This document shows positions 43,887 to 53,434 of a stretch of 64,000 bases of DNA, in pieces. Location of the stretch: assembly GCF_963676065.1 (NCBI RefSeq), contig NZ_OY780933.1, positions 4,163,350-4,227,349 on the forward strand, in the 5' to 3' direction. The stretch's first letter is position 1. Each line of letters starts with the position of its first letter. This stretch comes from Maridesulfovibrio sp. (GTDB taxonomy: Bacteria > Desulfobacterota > Desulfovibrionia > Desulfovibrionales > Desulfovibrionaceae). The notes beneath the pieces were generated by a model. The model did no database searches. It was not told where the DNA came from and saw only the letters and a list, made by a program, of their open reading frames with translations. The translations under genes and the position numbers were made by a program.

Positions 43887-45350
43887 TTAAATAGTGGTTG
43901 CGCTAGAGGTCGATCCACTACCGGGAGCGATTACAAAGGTGGCCGGAATGCCGTCTTTATAGAGTTCTTTTTCCACCAGCCCCCACTCTTCCTGCGCTTC
44001 TTGAATGTCCATGGGCCGAAACATGGGTTCCTTGATAACAAACCGAAGCCAGAAAATGACGTAGACGAGCGTGCAGGCTATCATGACGCCGACCAGACGG
44101 AAGATTATACTTTCCATTTCCGGAACTGGTGCGATGTTGATAATGGCATAGACCATGCCTAGAGATCCGATAATTTGAGGAATCGGATAGAACGGTGTTT
44201 TGTATGGTCTCCTCTGTTTCGGATAGCGGCGACGGAGGATGAGGACATCAATATGCGCGATCACATAGGAGAAGAGCCAGGAACAACAGGCCGCAAGGAT
44301 ATAAATGATCAGGTTCGGGGCTTCATGGATGCCACCGAAATAAGTGACACTCATAGCTCCAGCCATGAACAAGATGCCGACCCATGGCGTTTGAAAACGA
44401 GGATGGATAAGCCGAAAGACCCTCGGAAGTTCGCGGCTTACAGCCATGCCGTAGAGCATGCGGGGAACCACGCCGATAACTGTATTGATGGTGCTTGCGC
44501 TGGCGAAGATTGAAACAACGGAAATCCAGATCATTCCCGGCCTGCCAAGCATAGCCAGTGCCATATCGACATGGGGATGATTGGAGGTTGTCAGCTGTTC
44601 AGCCGGAACGAACTTGAGTGAGGCGTATCCATAGACAAGGTTGACAAAGAAGATTGCCAGCAAGCCGTAGATCATAGCTTTTGGGATGTTCTTTTCCGGC
44701 TGTTTGGCTTCTTGAGCCATGGGGGTGACAAATTCAATACCGATATACAGCCAGATAGCCAAAGCTGTCAGACCAAAAACTCCCATGCCCATGGGATTGA
44801 AGGGCTGATCGGGCATAACCGGGGCAGGTAGAGTACCTATACCGGTAAGGCCGATGATTCCGAGCAGAGCCATGGATATCATCATGGTCATTGTGAAGAT
44901 AATTTGAAGCTTGGCAAAAATATCCACACCGATGACATTGGTAATGGTCAGGATGGCCAGAAGCAGCCCCCCCCATAGAACAGGGGGAATGCCGGGCGTA
45001 AAGGTCTCCGTAATAACGGACCCGGCTACAGCCAACTCCGCCGGTGCTGCAAACAGATTAGGAATAATATATGCGAGGATGACCGCAGCCATAGCCGGCA
45101 GACTTCCCAAGGCGACTTTTGTATAAGAACGGAGTCCCCCGGCATGAGGCATCATACAAGCAAGTTCCGCATAACTTTGAGCTGAAAAGAGTTGCAGAAT
45201 CCAGGCTGCGGCCATGGCAATAACAAAACCGCCGCCGGCCAGGCCCATACCTTGGCCTAGTGATACCAGTGTGCTGGAAGCGACGACTAGTCCCACAGCT
45301 ACGGAAAAGCAGGAAAAAAAACCAAGGGTCTTTCGAAGTTCCGTTTTCAT
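43887..45350 (-). CDS. APC-superfamily amino-acid permease
   Basis: 487 residues from MKTELRKTLGFFSCFSVAVG (GGAG six bases before ATG 45350) with about 12 hydrophobic segments. Typical APC landmarks include GLVVASSTLVSLGQGMGLAG in helix 1, and IGIEFVTPMAQEAKQPEKNIPKAM between helices 6 and 7. The family moves amino acids with H+ or Na+. The substrate is probably the starter of the catabolic operon. A long basic-acidic C-terminal tail follows the last helix. It is followed 48 bp later by the P-II gene. Confidence 0.9.
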   Translation of the reverse strand: MKTELRKTLGFFSCFSVAVGLVVASSTLVSLGQGMGLAGGGFVIAMAAAWILQLFSAQSYAELACMMPHAGGLRSYTKVALGSLPAMAAVILAYIIPNLFAAPAELAVAGSVITETFTPGIPPVLWGGLLLAILTITNVIGVDIFAKLQIIFTMTMMISMALLGIIGLTGIGTLPAPVMPDQPFNPMGMGVFGLTALAIWLYIGIEFVTPMAQEAKQPEKNIPKAMIYGLLAIFFVNLVYGYASLKFVPAEQLTTSNHPHVDMALAMLGRPGMIWISVVSIFASASTINTVIGVVPRMLYGMAVSRELPRVFRLIHPRFQTPWVGILFMAGAMSVTYFGGIHEAPNLIIYILAACCSWLFSYVIAHIDVLILRRRYPKQRRPYKTPFYPIPQIIGSLGMVYAIINIAPVPEMESIIFRLVGVMIACTLVYVIFWLRFVIKEPMFRPMDIQEAQEEWGLVEKELYKDGIPATFVIAPGSGSTSSATTI

Positions 45351-45569
45351 ATTAAACTCCATAGGTGTACGTGGTTACCTGATTATGACAAATTCATCTC
45401 TGGCTGAACCGCGCCATGCGCTTCATCCGCTGTGCCGTATTGCAGCAAAGGTTAATCCCTGCCGAATTACGGACCGTTGCACCGTATCTACTACCTGTCT
45501 TTCCTCGACAGACTGGGCTGGATGATGGAGTTTCTCCCAAGACAGGATGTCCCATGTGTTGACTCGTCA

Positions 45570-46706
45570 TTAGGCTAGATAGGGTTCATCCCAAAGATTC
45601 AGCGTTGTACCGATGCCCTTTTCCAAAGCATTGCGATACACGATGGTACCCCAGGCCACGTCTTCCACGGGAAGTCCTCCCACTGAATAAACAACGATTT
45701 CATCATCATTTTTACGGGCTGGAAGTTTTCCGGTAAGCACATCGCTGAGATCTTCAAGCTGATCCTTGGCCAGCCGTCCATCGGCCATAAGATCCATGCA
45801 GTGCACAGCCGGGATGGGGATGGTGTGGTAGGCAGGATAAGGCATTTCTTCAGCCCATGCCTCGTATAGGGGGACATAATCAGCCACGTTACGCGCCCGG
45901 TTGAGGATGAAGTCGTCATCAAATCGCGCTGCAGCCGGGCAGCAGACAAAAGCACCGGGCTTGATCCACTCTTCCTTTACATAGGGATACTCATTGATAT
46001 CTCCAGTAGGAGACGATGTTCCCAAAAAGAGGATATCCGCATCCTTTGCCGCACCTTCAATATCATCAGCGATAACTATTTCGCTGACGGTGGGATATTT
46101 GCCCTTCACATAATCAATGAAGCTCTGCATTGATTTCTTGCCCCTGCCTTTGATCTGCACGCGCTTGATATCGGGGCGTACGGTCATAAAGGAATCAAAT
46201 GCGGTCCTACTCATGACTCCGGGACCGACTATGCCCACGGTTCTGGAATCTTCGCGAGAGTAATACCGGGCACCAACGCCGGGTATCGCCCCCGTGCGGT
46301 AGGCACTAAGGATATTGGCGGACATATGAGCCATGGGAGCGCCGGTATCCTTGTCATTCAAGGTCAACATCAGGATGGAACGCGGCAGGTCTTTTTGCTT
46401 GTTTTGGGAGTTGGAACCGTACCACTTCATGCCCACCATATCGAACTGGCCTCCGAGATATGCAGGCATAGCCATGAATCTGCGATCGGGACCGTCTACT
46501 GGCATATTGGGAAAGGGTGATTCTTCAGGAAATACCATCATGATGCCATGAGAGTTGTTACCTGCTCCCCCCATACGAAAGTCGCCCATTTTGAGCAGCC
46601 GGAACATCTCTTCCATTGCATCTACGCAACCCAACATGTCGGTTACACCAGCTTCGATCATGTCGTTTTCGCTCAGATACAAAAAATCAATTTTAGGGTT
46701 TGCCAT
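45570..46706 (-). CDS. Ornithine-cyclodeaminase/mu-crystallin family reductase
   Basis: 378 residues with the family start FLYLSENDMIEAGVTDMLGCVDAMEEMF, the substrate-binding GMKWYGSN loop, and Rossmann motif TVGIVGPGVMSRTAFDSF followed by RVQIKGRG. Family members are NAD(P)-dependent imine reductases or cyclodeaminases, including ketimine reductases and iminosuccinate reductase (BhcD). Its place between a RidA-type imine hydrolase and a permease, in an operon with aspartase and a flavin dehydrogenase, suggests an imine-handling step. Exact substrate unknown. AAGGAG precedes the start. Confidence 0.85.
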   Translation of the reverse strand: MANPKIDFLYLSENDMIEAGVTDMLGCVDAMEEMFRLLKMGDFRMGGAGNNSHGIMMVFPEESPFPNMPVDGPDRRFMAMPAYLGGQFDMVGMKWYGSNSQNKQKDLPRSILMLTLNDKDTGAPMAHMSANILSAYRTGAIPGVGARYYSREDSRTVGIVGPGVMSRTAFDSFMTVRPDIKRVQIKGRGKKSMQSFIDYVKGKYPTVSEIVIADDIEGAAKDADILFLGTSSPTGDINEYPYVKEEWIKPGAFVCCPAAARFDDDFILNRARNVADYVPLYEAWAEEMPYPAYHTIPIPAVHCMDLMADGRLAKDQLEDLSDVLTGKLPARKNDDEIVVYSVGGLPVEDVAWGTIVYRNALEKGIGTTLNLWDEPYLA

Positions 46707-46734
46707 AGTCTTATCTCCTTAATGTCAAAAAAAG

Positions 46735-47130
46735 TTAGCCGAGTTCACACCCGATATGAGCTTCAAGTTCAATCTCCACAAACTGGGTCGGACGATTAAG
46801 CTTGGGGGTTTCAACCATTGTGAATAACGGCCTTATGTCCTTAAAACGTTCACTGTAAGCTGCGGCTACTTCCTTAGTGAAAGCCATGTCCGTGACATAA
46901 GCTTTTACCTTGATCACATCTGAGGCAGAGGCTCCGGCCTGCTGCAACAGATCGATAAATTTAGTGAATATGTATGCTGCCTGCTCCCCAGCGCTTTCAC
47001 CGGCGACAGTCCCGTCCGGCTGTACTGCAGTAGTGCCGCCGATGTAGACATGATCCCCGACCTTCACCATTCGAGAGTATCCGGCGATATCTTCTAGAGG
47101 TGCTCCTGACGAATAATTAATACGCTGCAT
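46735..47130 (-). CDS. RidA/YjgF family reactive-imine deaminase
   Basis: 131 residues, normal length. YSRMVKVGDHVYIGGTTAV, QAAYIFTKFIDLLQQAGASASDVIKVKAYVTD and TMVETPKLNRPTQFVEIELEA are RidA features. RidA hydrolyses 2-aminoacrylate and other enamine/imine intermediates that leak from PLP or flavin enzymes. It is the first gene of the nine-gene catabolic operon, consistent with protection against imines formed by the dehydrogenase. AAAGGAG precedes ATG 47130. It is divergent from araC. Confidence 0.93.
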   Translation of the reverse strand: MQRINYSSGAPLEDIAGYSRMVKVGDHVYIGGTTAVQPDGTVAGESAGEQAAYIFTKFIDLLQQAGASASDVIKVKAYVTDMAFTKEVAAAYSERFKDIRPLFTMVETPKLNRPTQFVEIELEAHIGCELG

Positions 47131-47372
47131 AATGCTTTCTCCTTTTGCAGTGCTAAACTGTCCATTTATTCATCAACAAAAAGCACACAGACATATTGGA
47201 AAAAACGGAACAGTGTTAAAGCAGGCAACATCACACCTAAGGTTCAATATCACGCTTTAATGTTATATTTCGTATAGTTAATAGGTATTTTTCGCCAAGA
47301 CAAAATATTCATCTTTCACAAAATTGCTATCATATTACAAAAACGAGCCATTACTCATGGACAAAACAACAT

Positions 47373-47396
47373 TTTTGTAAACCAGGCTTTACAAAA
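47373..47396. promoter_or_regulatory. Candidate operator: TTTTGTAAA-N6-TTTACAAAA
   Basis: A perfect 9-bp inverted repeat with spacer CCAGGC, in the 403-bp divergent region between ridA and the AraC regulator gene. A similar half-site (TTACAAAAA) lies at 47335-47343. No hairpin-type T-run, so an operator is more likely than a terminator. Confidence 0.5.
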
Positions 47397-47491
47397 GAAA
47401 AGTGAGGTCAAAAAAGATATAAGAGCAAATCAGCTGTTACTCTGGCCTGTTACGTCTGGACGTGGACTTGAGGGGGGACGGTGATTTTCTT

Positions 47492-47507
47492 TGGCGTTGT
47501 TGTTGCA
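47492..47507 (+). promoter_or_regulatory. Possible sigma-54 (-24/-12) promoter of the AraC gene
   Basis: TGGC...TTGCA with the -24/-12 spacing (TGGCGT, then TTGCA starting 11 bases later), 27 bp before the GTG start. The 2 bases after TGGC deviate from the AC consensus, so this is tentative. Confidence 0.3.
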
Positions 47508-47533
47508 TACTTCGGTACAACTGGAGGTAAAAT

Positions 47534-48325
47534 GTGATTACGAAAGAAACCTACATGCCGGAGCAACCCTTTTTTCAACTATCGACGGCAGACTATATTT
47601 CCCAATTGTCTCTGTGCGACAGAGGGGTGGCTCAGTATTATAGTTTTGTTAATCTGAATGCAGATAACGACATCACCGCTGTTCCGGATGGAACAATAGA
47701 CATCATTATTCAATGTTCGGGCAATCACCCCAGAGCGCAAGTGTGCGGCTCCGTCAAGAAGGGGAGACAGGTCAAATTTGAACTGGGAGTAAAGTATTTC
47801 GGAATTAGATTCTTTCCCGGAACGGCGGATGCGTTGCTACAGTGTCCTCTCAATCTATTTACGGACCAGGAAGTTCTACTTGAAAATGTTTGTGACAAGG
47901 CGGATGAGCTAGTAGAGCGGATCAGTAATGCCAACTCGTTCGAAGAACGTATCTGTTTCTTTGAAAAATATTATGCAAAACGGATTCGGGAATATTCGGG
48001 CGAGTCCACATTGATCCCCTACCTGATTGATAAGATCAACAAGTCTCACGGAGATATCAAGGTCGGCGACTTGGCGGAAGATACCGGTTACTCAACTCGT
48101 CACATAAGCGGTCAATTTTCAAGGGCTGTTGGAATTTCGCCGAAACTGTACTCTCGCATCGTCCGTTTTCAGCGATGCCTAGGGCTGCTGTGGGGACAGG
48201 AGCAACTGTCGTACGCCAGTCTTGCACAAGACAGCGGATATTATGATCAGGCTCATTTTATCAATGAGTTCCGCGAGTTCTCACTTTGCACCCCTGCGCA
48301 GGCCTTAGGGACAAGCATGCAGTAA
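47534..48325 (+). CDS. AraC-family transcriptional regulator
   Basis: 263 residues. An N-terminal DUF6597-like cupin region (PDGTIDIIIQC, VCGSVKKGRQVKFEL, GIRFFPGTADALLQCP) precedes a C-terminal double helix-turn-helix (KVGDLAEDTGYSTRHISGQF; SYASLAQDSGYYDQAHFINEF). The GTG start has GGAGG six bases upstream. Divergent from the ridA-led operon, so it is the probable activator or repressor of that operon, responding to the imported amino acid. Local regulation is inferred from orientation alone. Confidence 0.85.
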   Translation: MITKETYMPEQPFFQLSTADYISQLSLCDRGVAQYYSFVNLNADNDITAVPDGTIDIIIQCSGNHPRAQVCGSVKKGRQVKFELGVKYFGIRFFPGTADALLQCPLNLFTDQEVLLENVCDKADELVERISNANSFEERICFFEKYYAKRIREYSGESTLIPYLIDKINKSHGDIKVGDLAEDTGYSTRHISGQFSRAVGISPKLYSRIVRFQRCLGLLWGQEQLSYASLAQDSGYYDQAHFINEFREFSLCTPAQALGTSMQ

Positions 48326-48351
48326 TACTGTAGATATTTTTGAATTCCGAA

Positions 48352-51045
48352 CTATTCTTCCACTCTATTCCTATCTCCGTCCGGCGGAGCGTATGTCCCC
48401 CCTCCTTCCGGCATACGAGTTATTTTGCCCCAATGATGCCACTTCGGGGGAGAAAAAGTACAGTGGCGCACAGTATTATCATGACTGAAGCCACCATGAA
48501 AATTTATATCTGTTTCAATAATGCAATTTTCTACGAGATTACCTGAGCTACCCCATTGAAAAGTCAAATGGCGAATATTACGGATGATACTATTTTGTAT
48601 AGAACACCCAAAACTTCTGGCAAAACGAACATAGCCGTTTCCTTTTTTGCCTTTATTCCAAACTCCGTCTACAATTACGTCGTCCACCGTTATCTCTTTA
48701 CAGGACTCAAATGCGATAGGATGCCTGCCAGCCATAGTAATATTTACGTCTTTTAGCATACAATCAGCTGCCCACTCAAAACGCACGCCATCTAAAGCGT
48801 ACTTTTCAGCCAGATTTTCATATCGTCCCTGAACATCTTTCCGTTTCATTTTAGGAACTTTTTGTTCTAATGAAAAATTGGAGATAATAACATTAGTAAC
48901 CATTTTGGGGGCATAAACTTCAGTCCCAGCAGGAAACTCAATCCCGGGAACAGCACGCATCATGATAAATTCTGATATTGAATCTTCAACTCTGCCGATA
49001 TATTGTCTTAATGGAGGTCTGGTCTTCCGCCATTTTACAGCATTAATTGAATCAAGAAATTCTTCATCATTTGAAACACCTATCCAGATAAATTCATTTC
49101 CCTTATGCCATTTAGTAGCTGTGAGCATAGAAGAATGAAGCGGCAAAGGCTCTTTTAAACGTCCTATACGTTTTTCCTTCTTGCCAAGTACATGCAAAAC
49201 AGCCTCCCCCTGATCAGAATTTAAACAGGAGCGCAAAAACGTTTTTCCCTGACCAGCCCCTTTTAAAATAACATTGTTCCGGCTGATTATAATCGGCGTA
49301 TCAATCACAAAATGTCCCGCGGGAATTTCAAGCCGTAATGGAAGATTTTTGTTTGAACGTAACAGTTCCTTCATGACAGCCTGACCGACATCAGCATCTG
49401 GAGCAATATTCATCGATACAACTACCGTATCCTGATCAACATTCTTCTGGACAGTCATAGGTGCAATATCTGTCAGTTCTGCCAGTGAGGGCAGAGTTAA
49501 CGCTCCGGTTCCAAGGCCGCAAAAGGTTAAAAGCAGGGTAAAATTCATAACAATAAGCATAGTTCTAAGAATGTATCGAACTCGGTTCAGAGTTGAATCC
49601 TTTTTTTTTATCGATTTAGAATACTTATTTTTTTTGTTCCAAGTCTGCTTATCTAAGTTATATATAGTAATAACCTTAAGAGCCGCTCCCACCCATTGAT
49701 TGAAGAGCATTAAAGGTAAATGCGATGTGCGCAGTTCAAATCCCTCCAGAACATAAACCCATAACATGACCAACCGTGTGCAAATTATCCATGAAGTGTA
49801 GAAAACCAAATAAAAAGGAGAAATAAACAACGACATCATAATCATACTGGCGGGACCAACCAGAGGAGTCCATGTAGTAAGGCGTTGATCAACAATGCTC
49901 CACCAAATAAATTTCCCCATAGGACGTGGACCTAATTTAATGGCACGAAGATTGTTACACAGCATATTCCCATACCATCTACGCATAAGTGAAATACTTG
50001 TGCTAAAAAAATGTTCCTGCCGAGTTTCCACAGCAATAACCGGTGCGTCCGGCACATAGAGCATTTCGTAACCTTTTTTAAGTAGATAAAACCAAGTTGA
50101 TTTATCATCCCCCATAAGAAAGCGAAATCGTCCGTACATCCAACTTTCCAAATAATCGGCTTCAACGAACCGAATAAATTCTTCTTTAACGACTATAGAT
50201 GCTCGAAACATTGAAAAACGTCCCGTAAGCGTCAGCATCCTCTTTGAAAGGGCATGTGAATAGAACTGATGATTTCGCTGGGCAAATTTTAATGAATACC
50301 AGTCATGAAATAAAGTAGTGCTATCTTGCTGCAAACCTATATTATCAGTGGTTAGAGCAGCCATTTGTGGATGTAATTTAAAAAAGGGCAAGCATTTACT
50401 AAATGTTCCTGGCTTTACAAGAGTGTCTCCATCCATAAAAACAACTACATCATCGTTAACTTTAGGATGCCACATAAATGGATCATTAAATTCACGAGCA
50501 ATTGCACGCAGGGCATGTCCCATTGCAATTCTTTTACCCTGATGTTGCTGCATAATAATTAGCTTGATACCATAACTTCCTTTTATTCCAGCAACCACCT
50601 TCCGGATAAACTCAGCTTCCTTACTTGAGCCTACACTGGCCACAAAGACAACTTTACACGGAAGCATGCAAACATCCCTGACCAAGGCGTTGAAAATCAT
50701 TTCCGTTACGTAGTAGTCTTCATGATAGGACGGAATCATAACAAATAATCGGTCTGGGAATGGATCTTCCAGAGCGTCAGCTTCTGCTCTTAGTGCGGGG
50801 AAAACATGCCGCCTGTATCGCCAGTGACGAAAAACGTTAGTCACCTGCCATGAGTAACGCCATATACCGAACAAACTGATTGCTATTAATGTCTGACTTT
50901 TAATTTGCCATGCTCGCTCGGGCAAAGCCAAAAGCATCAGCCAAGCAAACGTTAAATATGCAACAGTTGGGGGGAATGCTTTCAGGATAGCCTTCCCTAC
51001 AGATATACGCTGTGGGAAATGACTTATCTTAAAATATTCGAGCAT
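48352..51045 (-). CDS. Alg8-like polysaccharide synthase (GT2) fused to a parallel beta-helix domain
   Basis: 897 residues. About 50-500 is a processive membrane GT2 of the Alg8 mannuronan-synthase type: VFVASVGSSKEAEFI, VVFMDGDTLVKPG (DXD near 203), GRFSMFRAS near 277 and GDDKSTWFYLLKKGYEMLYV near 312, among several membrane helices. Residues about 560-890 form a secreted right-handed beta-helix (NNVILKGAGQGKTFLRSC; DGVRFEWAADCMLKDVNITM; NGYVRFARSFGCSIQNSII) like pectate lyases and AlgG epimerases. It overlaps the upstream Alg44-like gene by 1 base (TAATG). The fusion would couple synthesis to polymer modification. Confidence 0.85.
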   Translation of the reverse strand: MLEYFKISHFPQRISVGKAILKAFPPTVAYLTFAWLMLLALPERAWQIKSQTLIAISLFGIWRYSWQVTNVFRHWRYRRHVFPALRAEADALEDPFPDRLFVMIPSYHEDYYVTEMIFNALVRDVCMLPCKVVFVASVGSSKEAEFIRKVVAGIKGSYGIKLIIMQQHQGKRIAMGHALRAIAREFNDPFMWHPKVNDDVVVFMDGDTLVKPGTFSKCLPFFKLHPQMAALTTDNIGLQQDSTTLFHDWYSLKFAQRNHQFYSHALSKRMLTLTGRFSMFRASIVVKEEFIRFVEADYLESWMYGRFRFLMGDDKSTWFYLLKKGYEMLYVPDAPVIAVETRQEHFFSTSISLMRRWYGNMLCNNLRAIKLGPRPMGKFIWWSIVDQRLTTWTPLVGPASMIMMSLFISPFYLVFYTSWIICTRLVMLWVYVLEGFELRTSHLPLMLFNQWVGAALKVITIYNLDKQTWNKKNKYSKSIKKKDSTLNRVRYILRTMLIVMNFTLLLTFCGLGTGALTLPSLAELTDIAPMTVQKNVDQDTVVVSMNIAPDADVGQAVMKELLRSNKNLPLRLEIPAGHFVIDTPIIISRNNVILKGAGQGKTFLRSCLNSDQGEAVLHVLGKKEKRIGRLKEPLPLHSSMLTATKWHKGNEFIWIGVSNDEEFLDSINAVKWRKTRPPLRQYIGRVEDSISEFIMMRAVPGIEFPAGTEVYAPKMVTNVIISNFSLEQKVPKMKRKDVQGRYENLAEKYALDGVRFEWAADCMLKDVNITMAGRHPIAFESCKEITVDDVIVDGVWNKGKKGNGYVRFARSFGCSIQNSIIRNIRHLTFQWGSSGNLVENCIIETDINFHGGFSHDNTVRHCTFSPPKWHHWGKITRMPEGGGTYAPPDGDRNRVEE

Positions 51046-52610
51046 TATATACTGGCTTCAAACGATGACCACTGAGTAATAATCGCATGTAATCTATTTA
51101 AAAAATTAGTCTGGACTCTGGCCTCAACCCCGAGTCCCAACGATAAGTCATCAGGATGTTTATCAAAGATAATTTTAACGGGGACTTCGCTTCCGCTGAC
51201 TTCTAGACTTTGCGCTTCACTGCCACTGTCTGCTAAAGCATAATGCCCCATAGCCTGTATTGTACCCTGATAATGCTTTCCAAGCGCTGGCACATATACA
51301 TCGACAGCGTCACCCTGAGAAATATTTAAAGCTCCTTTAAAAGTGAATCTGGCTAAGGCCCAAGGATGTATATCATTAGCGGTAAGAGTCATCACAGATT
51401 CCCCTTCATTGAGGTAAGTTCCAGGAACCCTTTTCAGAGAATAAACTTTACCGCTTATATTGGCTGTCACACGAGTTTTTTCCAGTTTAGCCATTGCCTG
51501 CACCAGACGGAAACGCTTTACTTCAAGCTCTTTTTTTTGAACAAGAATACGCCCTTTCAGCTCTTGTCGGTCACCATGAGCTGAGTTTCGGGACATATAT
51601 TTCCCATTTTTAGCACTTAAGGCGTTATCTTTAGCGAGTATCAACTCTTTGTCCAATTCAGAAAGAGCAGCCTTTTCAGTCAAAAAATCTTTCCGCCGTT
51701 CATCCAGAAACGAGCGGCTAACAGCACCACTGGACATCAATTTTTCAGCCCGTTCAAATTGCATTTTTGCAAGATTGATCCTAGCTTTGACTCCCTTAAT
51801 TTGTTGCTCAACCATTTCAACCTGAATATTAGCCGCATTGCGGTACAGACCCAGCTCACGTTCTTCTTCGGAAAGCCGTGTATAAAGCAGCGCCAGTTTT
51901 TCTTTTTCTACTTCTATAATAAGATTGATTTCTTTGATCTCACGAAGAATTGCGCTATCATCCACAGTAAATAGCAGTTGGCCTTTCTTAACGCTCTGCC
52001 CTTCATGAACTTTAATATCCTGCAAATATCCACTGACTTCAGGACTGACATTGAGAATAGCTCCGGAAACAACTCCGCGTACGCTTACAGATTTTGAGAA
52101 ATTACTATAAAGAACCAGTGCAACGAATGAAAAAGCAACCAGCAACAAAAAGATATAGAGGACTGCGCGCCCTTGAAATTTACGTTTAAAGGTCGTGTGC
52201 TCCTCAAGCGTCAAAGGTTTCTCAATTTCAGCTGCAATTTCAACTGATTCTACTCGAGAAATAATACCATTTACATTTGCAAGCTTTCCTTCAACACTAG
52301 CTTCAAGATATGTTTTGAGTAACATCTTACTCTGGTCACTCAAATCATTAAAAGAAAACCCGCATTCATCCTCACCTCTGCGTACAACCGTAGCCAAGGC
52401 ATCAAAAGAAATATTCATGCCAGAAAGTGGTAATACGAATTTAACGGTACCGGACCATTTCTCCGGGATGCGATGCGATGCAACACCGCATTTGAACCCT
52501 TCAAGAGACCAATCTAAAACCCTAAACTCTTTTTTTCCCAGTTTAACCATGGCAGGCAGCGAAATTCGGTGAGACTTTCGCAGCTGGTTTGCTTCATAAT
52601 TATCTAACAT
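51045..52610 (-). CDS. Alg44-like PilZ/membrane-fusion protein
   Basis: 521 residues. Residues 9-105 are a PilZ domain with the c-di-GMP signature RKSHR (RxxxR, residues 11-15) and DWSLEGFK (DxSxxG). One membrane helix at about 148-168 is followed by a periplasmic HlyD/MFP domain with biotinyl-like halves (SGYLQDIKVHEGQSVKKGQLL and the returning ISGKVYSLKRVPGTYLNEG) around a long coiled-coil hairpin. This is the domain order of Pseudomonas Alg44, the c-di-GMP receptor that activates Alg8. The overlapping synthase gene supports a two-component exopolysaccharide machine. Confidence 0.88.
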   Translation of the reverse strand: MLDNYEANQLRKSHRISLPAMVKLGKKEFRVLDWSLEGFKCGVASHRIPEKWSGTVKFVLPLSGMNISFDALATVVRRGEDECGFSFNDLSDQSKMLLKTYLEASVEGKLANVNGIISRVESVEIAAEIEKPLTLEEHTTFKRKFQGRAVLYIFLLLVAFSFVALVLYSNFSKSVSVRGVVSGAILNVSPEVSGYLQDIKVHEGQSVKKGQLLFTVDDSAILREIKEINLIIEVEKEKLALLYTRLSEEERELGLYRNAANIQVEMVEQQIKGVKARINLAKMQFERAEKLMSSGAVSRSFLDERRKDFLTEKAALSELDKELILAKDNALSAKNGKYMSRNSAHGDRQELKGRILVQKKELEVKRFRLVQAMAKLEKTRVTANISGKVYSLKRVPGTYLNEGESVMTLTANDIHPWALARFTFKGALNISQGDAVDVYVPALGKHYQGTIQAMGHYALADSGSEAQSLEVSGSEVPVKIIFDKHPDDLSLGLGVEARVQTNFLNRLHAIITQWSSFEASI

Positions 52611-52644
52611 ATTAATTTACTTTCTTTATTAGTAATATAAGGTT

Positions 52645-52826
52645 TTACTCAAAGAGGAGGATTTCATTATCTTCTGTTGCTACAACAAAGTTTGCACCTT
52701 TTCCTGTAAAGGTTACTTCGAATAATCAAATCCAATATAAAATAAGGATGTTGCATCTACTTTATATGTTACAGATTCACCATTTTCAGATAGATGTATT
52801 ACTCTTACATGGTTTTCAGAATTCAT
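52645..52826 (-). pseudogene. Small frameshifted gene upstream of the Alg44-like gene
   Basis: From ATG 52826 (GAGGGAAA upstream) the sequence codes MNSENHVRVIHLSENGESV and on to a TAA after FDYSK; continuing in the -1 frame gives EVTFTGKGANFVVATEDNEI and a second stop at 52645. Together they read like one 60-residue beta-strand protein split by one missing base. It could be a relic or use programmed frameshifting. It lies 34 bp before the Alg44-like gene. No family recognised. Confidence 0.45.
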
Positions 52827-53434
52827 TTTCCCTCACGGAGGGATGATACTGCTCTAAATTATTACACAATTAGATTGTATTAATAACACAGATCAATAAT
52901 TACAAAGCGCACTCAGTAGTCCAAACATTGTGGCAACATTTAGAGTACTGAGTGCAATTAGCTAATTTTTAATAATAAACGGGAAGTAGATTCAAACTGG
53001 TTAAATTGCTCACATGCTCCGCAACACAAAAGCAATTTCTTTTTTATAGATTGAAAAGTAATCCATTAATAAAGCACCCTTTTTTAACATCCCCTTAAAA
53101 CAATCATTATAATACGGGTAATGCCCAGTCAACGCGAATCATATTATTTTTGTAGCGTTTTTATCTTTAATTAAACACTGATTTTGCCACACTTCTCAGA
53201 ACAATTAGTCAATCCACAACAATCTTTTCCTGACAGTTCAAGACAGACAATAAAAGCTAAAACCCATTTTAGGCCGCATTTCCCATATCTCATATGGTGG
53301 GCATTTTTCTTATTCAACAATATTCGAAAATTAGCGATTGAACCTATCTCTAAGCACTACCAAAAACCCGCCTCCGGCTTTCCAACCACAAATGTTGACA
53401 GCCGGTTGACCACCCGATTCACCAACAACGAAAA
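52827..53434. other. 600-bp AT-rich intergenic region
   Basis: No convincing coding sequence; a 92-codon ORF at 53184-53462 lacks an SD and runs through the tRNA terminator, so I discount it. The region must contain the promoter of the polysaccharide operon on the minus strand. Confidence 0.5.
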
